Assembly: GCA_021811085.1 (NCBI GenBank) | Contig: JAJZPQ010000028.1 | Span: 1 to 46,827 of the forward strand | Direction: 5' to 3' | Length of the DNA: 46,827 bases | Source: Pseudomonadota bacterium | Lineage (GTDB): Bacteria; Pseudomonadota; Gammaproteobacteria; Burkholderiales; SG8-39 | In this document: positions 17,112 through 22,988 of the stretch, in pieces | Numbering within the stretch: the first letter of the stretch is position 1 | Layout: the number at the start of each line of letters is the position of its first letter | Position numbers and translations under genes: made by a program | Notes under the pieces: generated by a model | What the model was told of the DNA's origin: nothing | Database searches by the model: none | What the model saw: the letters and a program-made list of their open reading frames with translations, nothing else

Positions 17112-17944
17112 ATATGGACATCGTTACCTCCGTCACGGCGTTGCGCGAGCGGCTGCAGGGCGAGCCCAACAACGTGTTCGTGCCCACCATGGGCAACCTG
17201 CACGAAGGGCATATCGACCTGATACGCATCGCCAAACCCAAGGCCGCATGCACGGTGGTGAGCATTTTCGTCAACCGCCTGCAGTTCGGCCCGAGGGAAG
17301 ATTTCGAGCGCTATCCGCGCACGTTCGAGAACGACTGCGACAAGCTCAGGGGCGCCGGCGTGAACGTGGTGTTCGCGCCCGACGAAAAGGAAATCTACCC
17401 CGAGCCGCAGACCTATGTGGTCGAACCTTCCGACTTGCAGCACATCCTCGACGGCGCGTTCCGCCCGGGGCATTTCCGCGGCGTCGCCACCGTAGTGCTG
17501 AAGCTGTTCAATATGGTCATGCCGCACGCGGCGATATTCGGCAAGAAGGATTACCAGCAATACCTGGTGCTGCGCGACATGGTGCGCCAGCTTGCGCTGC
17601 CGGTGGAAATCATCCCGGCCGACACGGTGCGGGCCGCCGACGGCCTCGCCTTGTCCTCGCGCAACGGCTATCTGAGCCCGGCCGAGCGCGCCGAGGCGCC
17701 GCGCCTGTATGCGCTGCTCAGGGACGCGCGCGAACGCATCGCCAGGGGCGAACGCAATTTCCAGCGCATCGAACTCGAGACCATGGCACAACTGTCGCAG
17801 CACGGCTGGAACCCGCAATACGTCGCAGTGCGCCGCCGCGCCGACCTGCAAACACCCGCGGCAGAAGAACGCGGACTGGTGGTGCTCGCCGCCGCTTATC
17901 TGGGCAAGACGCGGCTCATCGACAATATCGAAGTGACCCTATAG
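17108..17944 (+). CDS. panC: pantothenate synthetase
   Basis: The 278-residue enzyme condenses pantoate with beta-alanine using ATP. It has FVPTMGNLHEGHIDLI (HIGH-like), SIFVNRLQFGP, YPRTFENDCD, FRPGHFRGVATVVLKLFN, IFGKKDYQQYLVLRDMV and SSRNGYLSP, all family hallmarks. Position 4 of the first motif is an H-x-G-H (HEGH), as usual. Its ATG overlaps the kinase stop (ATGA). panB, often adjacent in related clusters, is absent from the window. Confidence 0.95.
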   Translation: MNMDIVTSVTALRERLQGEPNNVFVPTMGNLHEGHIDLIRIAKPKAACTVVSIFVNRLQFGPREDFERYPRTFENDCDKLRGAGVNVVFAPDEKEIYPEPQTYVVEPSDLQHILDGAFRPGHFRGVATVVLKLFNMVMPHAAIFGKKDYQQYLVLRDMVRQLALPVEIIPADTVRAADGLALSSRNGYLSPAERAEAPRLYALLRDARERIARGERNFQRIELETMAQLSQHGWNPQYVAVRRRADLQTPAAEERGLVVLAAAYLGKTRLIDNIEVTL

Positions 17945-17957
17945 GCAGGATACGCAT

Positions 17958-18326
17958 ATGAAGCAGCCCCCCACCCACGCCATAGCACTCGCCGGTGCAG
18001 CCCTGCTGCTCAGTGCCTGCAGCAGCATAAACCTCGATGTATTTTCGATCGGCGGCGCCAAGGAGCAGGACACTTCGCGCGCCCCGGCCGGCGCCACTGC
18101 CTACCAGTGCGACGCGGGCAAACGCCTGTTCGTGCGCTATCTGGACAACGGCACCGCGGCCTGGGTGATCCTGCCGGGGCGCGAATTCCGGCTGAACAAA
18201 ATCAACTCGGGTCCCGGCACCCGCTACGGCAACGGCGGTGACACGCTCGACATCGCGGACGGCGGGGCGACGCTCTCGGACGGCGGTTCGGTGACCCACG
18301 CCGGCTGCAAGGCGTCCGGCGGATAA
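17958..18326 (+). CDS. MliC/PliC-like lipoprotein (possible lysozyme inhibitor)
   Basis: The 122-residue precursor has a lipoprotein signal with lipobox LLLSAC, so the mature protein should be lipid-anchored from Cys20-21. The rest carries the MliC pattern: YQCDAGKRLFVRYLDNG, a strand AAWVILPG and a SGPGTRYGNGG segment, followed by a hydrophobic/glycine-rich end with cysteine HAGC that could pair with the first. MliC-type lipoproteins inhibit c-type lysozyme. Similarity is by pattern only, so the role is an inference. Confidence 0.6.
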   Translation: MKQPPTHAIALAGAALLLSACSSINLDVFSIGGAKEQDTSRAPAGATAYQCDAGKRLFVRYLDNGTAAWVILPGREFRLNKINSGPGTRYGNGGDTLDIADGGATLSDGGSVTHAGCKASGG

Positions 18327-18478
18327 GCGGCGGCGCAATCCTGCGCTCGCGGGGACGCCGGTCATCCTTGATCACGGGCGTCGACTGCCGCGAATCGGGT
18401 GTTTGCCGCGGCATTTGCTGCGCCAAGTACTCATAAGCAATTGATTGGCTTGTAGGATGACAAGCCCCGGCGCAAAAT

Positions 18479-18501
18479 CGGGGTTCCAGACCCCGTTTTT
18501 T
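18479..18501 (+). terminator. terminator-like hairpin upstream of mrr
   Basis: Stem CGGGGT (18479-18484) pairs with ACCCCG (18490-18495) around a 5-base loop, followed by TTTTTT. It lies on the plus strand about 36 bases before the mrr start. An upstream CCCCG (18465-18469) could pair with the left arm instead, giving a possible competing structure. Confidence 0.5.
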
Positions 18502-18520
18502 GGCGATCGACTTTAAGTAG

Positions 18521-18596
18521 CCATCACCTGAGGCGCTATGGCCATTCCAACCTTCCAAGAAATTACGTTGCCGCTTCTGAACCTTTCAGGTGATGG
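18521..18596 (+). repeat. 11-base inverted repeat flanking the mrr start
   Basis: CCATCACCTGA at 18521-18531 is the exact reverse complement of TCAGGTGATGG at 18586-18596. The left arm overlaps the presumed ribosome binding site (GAGG, 18530-18533), so the mRNA could fold to mask it. Confidence 0.6.
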
Positions 18597-19443
18597 TCAG
18601 GTGCGCTCACTTGCGTCCGCCCGCAAAGAACTTGCGGTGCATTTCAAATTAACGGAGGCTGAAGAGTCAGAGCTTCTTCCGAGCGGGCGGCAAGCCAGAT
18701 TCGCAAACCGAGTGGCCTGGGCAAAGGTCTATCTTGAGCGGGCCAAAATACTTTCATCCCCTAGTCGCGGTCGGTTCGAGATCACACCCCGAGGTCGAGA
18801 GATTCTTGCCAGTCCTCCCGAAATCCTCGATATCAAATTCATGGAGCGCTTCCCTGAGTTCCGGGAGTTCCGGGAGTTCCGTTCCAGATCTCAAGAGTCG
18901 GCGGTCACCCCGGTTGAAGCGCCGGAATCTGATACACCTGAGGAAACGCTGGAAGCGGCATACCAAAGCATACGTGCTGGCCTTGCGTCCGAGATTCTTG
19001 AACGGGTCAAATTGGCGTCGCCACGCTTCTTTGAACTGCTTGTTGTCGAGCTGCTGCTCAAGATGGGATATGGGCGCGCCGGCGGGAACGGAGAAGCAAT
19101 TGGAAGATCAGGCGATGAGGGCATCGATGGTGTAATCGCTGAAGATCGCCTCGGCCTTGAAATGGTTTATCTCCAAGCCAAGCGATGGGAGGGCACCGTT
19201 GGCCGTCCTGAAATTCAGAAGTTTGTTGGCGCCCTACACGGACAACGCGCAAAGAAGGGTGTTTTTATCACTACAGGCACCTATTCGTCCGAGGCTTCCA
19301 ACTATGTCCGAACAATCGATCCCCGCATTGCGCTTATCGACGGCGCGCAGCTTGCACAATTCATGATTGACTACAACGTCGGTGTTGCGCTAGACCGGTC
19401 ATATGAGGTCAAGAAGATCGATTCCGACTACTTCGACGAGTAG
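18538..19443 (+). CDS. mrr: Mrr-family restriction endonuclease
   Basis: The 301-residue protein has an N-terminal winged-helix Mrr_N-type region (FQEITLPLLNLSGDG, then VAWAKVYLERAKIL and RGRFEITPRGREIL). A C-terminal Mrr_cat PD-(D/E)xK nuclease follows, with FFELLVVELLLKMGYG, GDEGIDGVI (metal-binding aspartates) and LQAKRW (QAK catalytic lysine). Mrr enzymes cut modified DNA, often methylated. A short tandem EFR repeat (FPEFREFREFR) precedes the linker. The gene is visibly less GC-rich than its neighbours and begins the accessory island. GAGG lies upstream of the ATG, and the start is flanked by an 11-base inverted repeat. Confidence 0.88.
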   Translation: MAIPTFQEITLPLLNLSGDGQVRSLASARKELAVHFKLTEAEESELLPSGRQARFANRVAWAKVYLERAKILSSPSRGRFEITPRGREILASPPEILDIKFMERFPEFREFREFRSRSQESAVTPVEAPESDTPEETLEAAYQSIRAGLASEILERVKLASPRFFELLVVELLLKMGYGRAGGNGEAIGRSGDEGIDGVIAEDRLGLEMVYLQAKRWEGTVGRPEIQKFVGALHGQRAKKGVFITTGTYSSEASNYVRTIDPRIALIDGAQLAQFMIDYNVGVALDRSYEVKKIDSDYFDE

Positions 19444-19445
19444 AT

Positions 19446-19532
19446 GGCTAACTTTAGGTGCCGCGGGCGGGCCAACAACACCGCACGAGCGCAAGCGCCT
19501 GCGCGGGCCCGCTGCGGACCAAGACGTTATGC
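19446..19532 (+). mobile_element. attC-like integron recombination site after mrr
   Basis: The 87-base stretch starts GGCTAAC (R''-like) and ends GTTATGC (R'-like), giving TAAC/GTTA pairing at the ends. Inside, GGTGCCGC pairs with GCGGACC with one extra unpaired G, and between the two pairs are unpaired spacers, the layout of an attC site with an extrahelical base. A GC-rich inner stem (GGCGGGCC with GGCCCGC) follows, and a further loop closes it. It lies directly behind mrr, where a cassette attC would be. No integrase or attI is seen in the window. Confidence 0.5.
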
Positions 19533-19572
19533 GGCTCAAACTTGGCATTTCTAAAGCGGCTAGAATGCTGAG

Positions 19573-19806
19573 ATGAATTTCGAGATCGCCGGTGAAATCA
19601 CCGTTGTCGGGACCATTGCCGCAGGAACAGGGATTCGCGATATCAAGCGCCTGCGGAAGAATTATGGGAAGGGCAGATGGCGAAAGATGAAGGGCGTAGC
19701 GCGCGTCCGACTCGAAAATGGACGCGTCAGATTGGCTGAATTACATTGGTATGAAGCGCACGGAATTGGAAAAAAGGAGATCAAACGCGAATGCTACTTG
19801 GACTGA
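19573..19806 (+). CDS. small conserved hypothetical protein (77 residues)
   Basis: The protein is basic in the middle (DIKRLRKNYGKGRWRKMKG) with an aromatic-rich tail (ELHWYEAHGIGKKEIKR). No function is recognised from sequence. Four bases separate its stop from the next start, so the two are probably cotranscribed, possibly as one cassette behind the attC-like site. The ribosome binding site is weak. Confidence 0.6.
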   Translation: MNFEIAGEITVVGTIAAGTGIRDIKRLRKNYGKGRWRKMKGVARVRLENGRVRLAELHWYEAHGIGKKEIKRECYLD

Positions 19807-19810
19807 CATT

Positions 19811-20047
19811 ATGAAAAAAAAACAGGCCGTATCACCGCATTTCGCGGTGTGCATGAAAAACACGGGCTACCCATCGTCTCTGGAATTGCACAAGATTTAT
19901 CGCGTGATCCCAGACGAAGACGCTGCCGAAGATGGGGATATTAGGGTAGTCGATGAGAGCGGCGAAGACTACCTGTACCCCGCCAAGTGGTTTGCGGAGC
20001 TCAAGCTTCCGCAAGAAGTGCAAAAATCGCTCTTGCACGTCGCATAG
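19811..20047 (+). CDS. small conserved hypothetical protein (78 residues)
   Basis: The 78-residue acidic protein includes ELHKIYRVIPDEDAAEDG and DESGEDYLYPAKWF, a recurring pattern in short hypotheticals from mobile regions. The ATG at 19811 is used because homologous sequence begins there; an in-frame upstream extension overlaps the previous gene. Function is unknown. Confidence 0.6.
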   Translation: MKKKQAVSPHFAVCMKNTGYPSSLELHKIYRVIPDEDAAEDGDIRVVDESGEDYLYPAKWFAELKLPQEVQKSLLHVA

Positions 20048-20139
20048 GCCGGTCTGCATAACTGCGCGTTCGACACCGACACGCACAGAATTATTGCGCG
20101 TAGCCCAACAACGACGTCTGACAGTCCGGGCGACATAAA

Positions 20140-20625
20140 GTGACCGCGAGTTTTCTCAAGCCCAAATCAGCTGCAGAATGGCGCGAGGCGCGCCGCTTGG
20201 TCGAAGAGTACGCAGCGTCCCTGAACCTCGATCTGTCATTCCAGAACTTCGCGCAAGAGCTGGAGCATTTCGAAAACGAATACTCGCCGCCCTCTGGCGC
20301 GTTCCTTTTGGTCCGTGAAAAAGGCTCCTTCGTCGGCTGCGTGGGGCTGCGCAAGCTGTCCGACACGGTCGGTGAAATCAAACGGCTTTACGTCCAACCG
20401 ACTGCGCGCGGGCTGGGCCTGGGCGAGGCGCTGGTGCGCGGCATCGTGGATGCGGGCAGACAACTCAAGTACGCGCGACTTGTTCTGGATACGCTGCCTT
20501 CCATGCTTGTGGCGCAGTCCCTTTACCAGGCGTTGGGGTTCGAGCCTGTCGCGCCTTACCGCTACAATCCGGTTGCAGGAGCAGCGTTTCTTGAACTGAA
20601 GCTGGACGCTGAAGGAGCGGTTTGA
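20140..20625 (+). CDS. GNAT-family N-acetyltransferase
   Basis: The 161-residue protein has the GNAT fold signs: strands GAFLLVREKGSFVGCVGLR, then RLYVQPTARGLGLGEAL with the acetyl-CoA-binding (Q/R)xxGxG/A loop, and the C-terminal YQALGFEPVAPYRYNP. The start is GTG. Substrate cannot be told from sequence. It lies in the accessory island between the small hypotheticals and the HepT/MntA pair, which lies on the opposite strand. Confidence 0.85.
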   Translation: MTASFLKPKSAAEWREARRLVEEYAASLNLDLSFQNFAQELEHFENEYSPPSGAFLLVREKGSFVGCVGLRKLSDTVGEIKRLYVQPTARGLGLGEALVRGIVDAGRQLKYARLVLDTLPSMLVAQSLYQALGFEPVAPYRYNPVAGAAFLELKLDAEGAV

Positions 20626-20650
20626 CCAAGGTCGAGCTGTTGTTTCCTGG

Positions 20651-21004
20651 TCAGATCGATTTAGCTCTGAGCGTGCGCAAGTTCGGAAGCAATGCGGGAA
20701 TATCGCTGCGGATGATGCTCCACAGGGTGTCATTATCGATGCCAAGATAACCGTGGATCAGCCGGTTGCGGGTAGCGATGATGAGTCGCCACGGAATCTG
20801 CATATTGGCCGCGCGCACGGCGTCCGGGACATGAGCCGCTGCCTCGCCGATCAATTCGAGGTTGCGTAGCGTGGCGTCGTAGTTGAGGCTGCTTGCAACG
20901 AAAGTCGCCTGGTCGAGGCCATTTGTGTAGGCAACCACTTTCTCCGCGAAGCTGATCATGTCGTCAAGATAAAACCGCCATTCGCGCTGCGCGGAGTCAG
21001 ACAT
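20651..21004 (-). CDS. hepT: HepT-like ribonuclease toxin (DUF86)
   Basis: The 117-residue protein is a HEPN-family RNase with the catalytic RX4HXY motif (RNRLIHGY, Arg79, His84, Tyr86). Its tyrosine is the site that a partner MNT enzyme modifies in characterised systems. It starts eight bases inside the upstream nucleotidyltransferase gene, so the pair is coupled. It is a toxin-antitoxin or abortive-infection type module. Activity is inferred from the family. Confidence 0.88.
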   Translation of the reverse strand: MSDSAQREWRFYLDDMISFAEKVVAYTNGLDQATFVASSLNYDATLRNLELIGEAAAHVPDAVRAANMQIPWRLIIATRNRLIHGYLGIDNDTLWSIIRSDIPALLPNLRTLRAKSI

Positions 21005-21299
21005 GAACCGCTTCTTTTTCTATGAATGGGCGCAACTCCGCGCGCAGGGCTTTTTCAGTCACCAGATCCACTGCGCAGCCGAACAAATCTTCGAGATAAA
21101 ACTGGACACCGAAGTAGCGCTCGGATGTGGCGGGGCCGTCGAAGCCGACCAGGATGTCCAGATCGCTATCGCTACGCGCGGCGTTACGCGCGGTGGATCC
21201 GAACAAAGCAAGACACGTTACTCCGTAACGGGCCGCCACTATGGGTTTGCTCTGGGCGAGTAATTCAAGGGCGCGCGCGCGATTCACCGCCGTCTCCAT
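20997..21299 (-). CDS. mntA: MntA-like nucleotidyltransferase antitoxin
   Basis: The 100-residue MNT-domain protein contains GSTARNAARSDSDLD with the GSX10DXD motif (Gly34, Ser35, Asp46, Asp48) and a following acidic strand. In characterised HepT/MntA pairs the enzyme adds AMP units to HepT and neutralises it. It is upstream of and overlaps hepT, in the usual antitoxin-first order. Confidence 0.88.
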   Translation of the reverse strand: METAVNRARALELLAQSKPIVAARYGVTCLALFGSTARNAARSDSDLDILVGFDGPATSERYFGVQFYLEDLFGCAVDLVTEKALRAELRPFIEKEAVHV

Positions 21300-21311
21300 T
21301 CAAAAATAAGG

Positions 21312-21686
21312 TCAGCGCAAACGATAAGGAATCTCGACGAAGGAAAACTTGCCCGCCGGGAAATCCTTGGTGTTACGGGTAGCCAGCTTCAGGCCGTGGC
21401 GGCTTGCAAACGCAGCCTGAATCGCGTCGGGCAGCTTGAGCCTGGTCTGGCGGCGGATGCGCGCCGCCTCGTCGGCAACCTCGGCGTCCATCGGAAGAAA
21501 GCGGAAGCTGTCGAGCAGTGCGACACCGAGCGGGACGTCCGCCTCGTCGAATCCGGCCAGCACCTCCGCGCGCGTGATCGCGGAAACGGCTAGCTCGCCG
21601 CGGCCCTGGCGCTCGATGAAACGCGTCGCAGCGGCGACGCCGTTCAAGTGGTCGATCAGGACAACCGAGTCCAGCAGGTAGCTCAC
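21312..21686 (-). CDS. vapC: VapC-type PIN-domain toxin
   Basis: The 124-residue protein starts SYLLDSVVLIDHLNG, where the first aspartate is a PIN acidic residue, and has TRAEVLAGFDE, LPDAIQAAFASRHG and LATRNTKDF with the remaining acidic residues. PIN toxins cleave tRNA or rRNA. GTG 21686 overlaps the antitoxin stop by GTGA and has GGGA seven bases upstream; an ATG at 21698 would add a few residues. It is encoded directly after an RHH antitoxin. Confidence 0.85.
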   Translation of the reverse strand: MSYLLDSVVLIDHLNGVAAATRFIERQGRGELAVSAITRAEVLAGFDEADVPLGVALLDSFRFLPMDAEVADEAARIRRQTRLKLPDAIQAAFASRHGLKLATRNTKDFPAGKFSFVEIPYRLR

Positions 21687-21925
21687 CGTTTGTCCCATTC
21701 GCCGCGGAGTTTCCTCTGCCAGGCGAGGCCATCGCCGCGCTTCCAGATGCCGCGCGTATTGTCGAGCAAGGCCGCGAGCGCCGGCTTGTTGCGCCTGCCG
21801 TCCTGGGCGCGGTATCGAGCCAATGCCTCGCGCACCACCGAGGTCATGGACCTGCCCGACCGGCGCGCCTTGTCGTCGAGCCAGGCTTTTTCTTCAGGGT
21901 CAAGGCTGATGATGGTCCGAACCAC
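21683..21925 (-). CDS. vapB: ribbon-helix-helix antitoxin of the VapBC pair
   Basis: The 80-residue protein begins VRTIISLDPEEKAWLDDKARRSGRSMTSVVREAL, an RHH DNA-binding N-terminus (split here across the text to keep residues short), with a basic tail. Such antitoxins bind the toxin and repress their own promoter. GTG 21925 has AAGGAG eight bases upstream. A pair of GATATCA/TGATATC sites lies in the promoter region. Confidence 0.8.
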   Translation of the reverse strand: MVRTIISLDPEEKAWLDDKARRSGRSMTSVVREALARYRAQDGRRNKPALAALLDNTRGIWKRGDGLAWQRKLRGEWDKR

Positions 21926-21943
21926 GATGATAACTCCTTCAGC

Positions 21944-21970
21944 GATATCAGAAATTGAAATAATGATATC
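21944..21970 (-). promoter_or_regulatory. operator-like inverted repeat upstream of vapBC
   Basis: GATATCA (21944-21950) and TGATATC (21964-21970) form an inverted repeat 13 bases apart, 19 to 45 bases before the antitoxin start. This is a likely autorepression site for the RHH antitoxin, but it has no independent support. Confidence 0.45.
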
Positions 21971-22069
21971 ACTATCGGGTAGGCGGCTTCAACCACCAGC
22001 CTTGTCCACCCATCCTCCGGGCCAGCGCCAGGACATTCTCCATCGACCCGCCGCAAACCGGTTTTTCGG

Positions 22070-22747
22070 CTACGCCGGCCTCAGGCTGAACTTCGCAAAG
22101 CGCCGCTTCAACACATCCAGGTCCGCCGCAACAGGAGCGCCCTCGGGGCGGAAGGCGACGCCGCCGCTGGCGCGGAATTCCTGCAGCGCGTAGCGGCGCA
22201 CGCCCAGTTCGGCGAGCGTGCGGGTCAGGCGGTCGAGCTCCATCAGCGACAGAAACCCGGCATGCCAGGTGGTGCGGAATTCGCAGTCCACGCCGCTTGC
22301 CAACAAGGCATGCGCGCTTTTCAACGCAGCCACGCCGCTGCCGCGCACGCCGGTGATGCGTTCATAGGCCGCATCGAACGGCGCCTTCGCGTCGAAGCCG
22401 ACCCAATCGACCAAAGGCAGCACTTCGGCGAAGCGGCGCGGATAAATGCCGGCGCTGTGCAGGCCGATGCGATAGCCCAGCGCGCGCGCCTCGCGCATCG
22501 CCGCCGCCAGGCCCGGCTGCGCGGTCGGCTCGCCGCCGGAAAATACCACCGCATCGAGCAGACCGCGGCGGCGCGCGAGCAATTCGAGCACTTCGCTCCA
22601 GGCCACGCCCACGGCCGCTGCGTTCGGCTGCAGCTGCGGATTATGGCAATAGCAGCAGGCCCAGGGACAACCCTGGCAATACACCACCGCCGCGAGTTCG
22701 CCCGGGTAGTCGGTCGCCGACAGCGGCGTCAGTCCGCCGATGCGCAG
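22070..22747 (-). CDS. nrdG: anaerobic ribonucleotide reductase activating protein (radical SAM)
   Basis: The protein has the radical-SAM cluster CPWACCYCHNPQL (CX3CX2C), the SAM-binding block VVFSGGEPTAQPG and the family C-terminal strands. It generates the glycyl radical on NrdD. Homology extends N-terminal to the first GTG, at 22687, through VVYCQGC back to PLRIGGLTPLSATDYPG. No ATG, GTG or TTG lies in frame upstream of that point, so initiation at CTG 22747 is proposed; a +1 frameshift from the 61-residue gene (GTC TGA A) is an alternative. It is the last gene of the nrd operon. Confidence 0.75.
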   Translation of the reverse strand: MRIGGLTPLSATDYPGELAAVVYCQGCPWACCYCHNPQLQPNAAAVGVAWSEVLELLARRRGLLDAVVFSGGEPTAQPGLAAAMREARALGYRIGLHSAGIYPRRFAEVLPLVDWVGFDAKAPFDAAYERITGVRGSGVAALKSAHALLASGVDCEFRTTWHAGFLSLMELDRLTRTLAELGVRRYALQEFRASGGVAFRPEGAPVAADLDVLKRRFAKFSLRPA

Positions 22748-22763
22748 CGGCGCGGCCGCGGCT

Positions 22764-22949
22764 TCAGACGAGATGGGCGCGGCTCTCGGTGAAGAACTTG
22801 CGTTCGTAATGCTCGCCTTTCTTGCCGGTGTTGAACGATGCCACCGGCCGGTGGTAGCCCATCACGCGAGTCCACACTTCGCAGCGCTGGCGCTCTTCGT
22901 CACGCAGTTCGATTTGGCTGAAGACTTTAGCTTCCGTTACCGCATTCAT
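22764..22949 (-). CDS. separate glycyl-radical domain of the anaerobic ribonucleotide reductase
   Basis: The 61-residue protein carries the C-terminal glycyl-radical region of class III reductase: CEVWTRVMGYHRPV, in which Gly31 of RVMGY is the expected radical site, followed by SFNTGKKGEHYERKFF. Such sequence is normally the tail of NrdD itself. It has its own strong ribosome binding site, AAAGGAGG, and ATG. It is in the same frame as the large NrdD gene upstream, separated by one TAG and thirteen sense codons. So it may be a genuine separate subunit or the result of a stop codon inside an originally fused gene. Confidence 0.8.
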   Translation of the reverse strand: MNAVTEAKVFSQIELRDEERQRCEVWTRVMGYHRPVASFNTGKKGEHYERKFFTESRAHLV

Positions 22950-22988
22950 GCTGCTTCCTCCTTTGTTGTGTTGTGTCGGTGCCGTACG

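Noticed and set aside
18461-18500. Part of a tRNA (T-arm-like CGGGG TTCCAGA CCCCG)
   Set aside because: No acceptor or anticodon arm exists nearby, and the loop departs from the T-loop consensus. The T-run makes a terminator more likely.
20056-20125. Second attC site after the small hypotheticals
   Set aside because: GCATAAC and GCCCAAC look like R'' boxes, but no R' (GTTRRRY) or paired L boxes follow. At most it is a damaged remnant.
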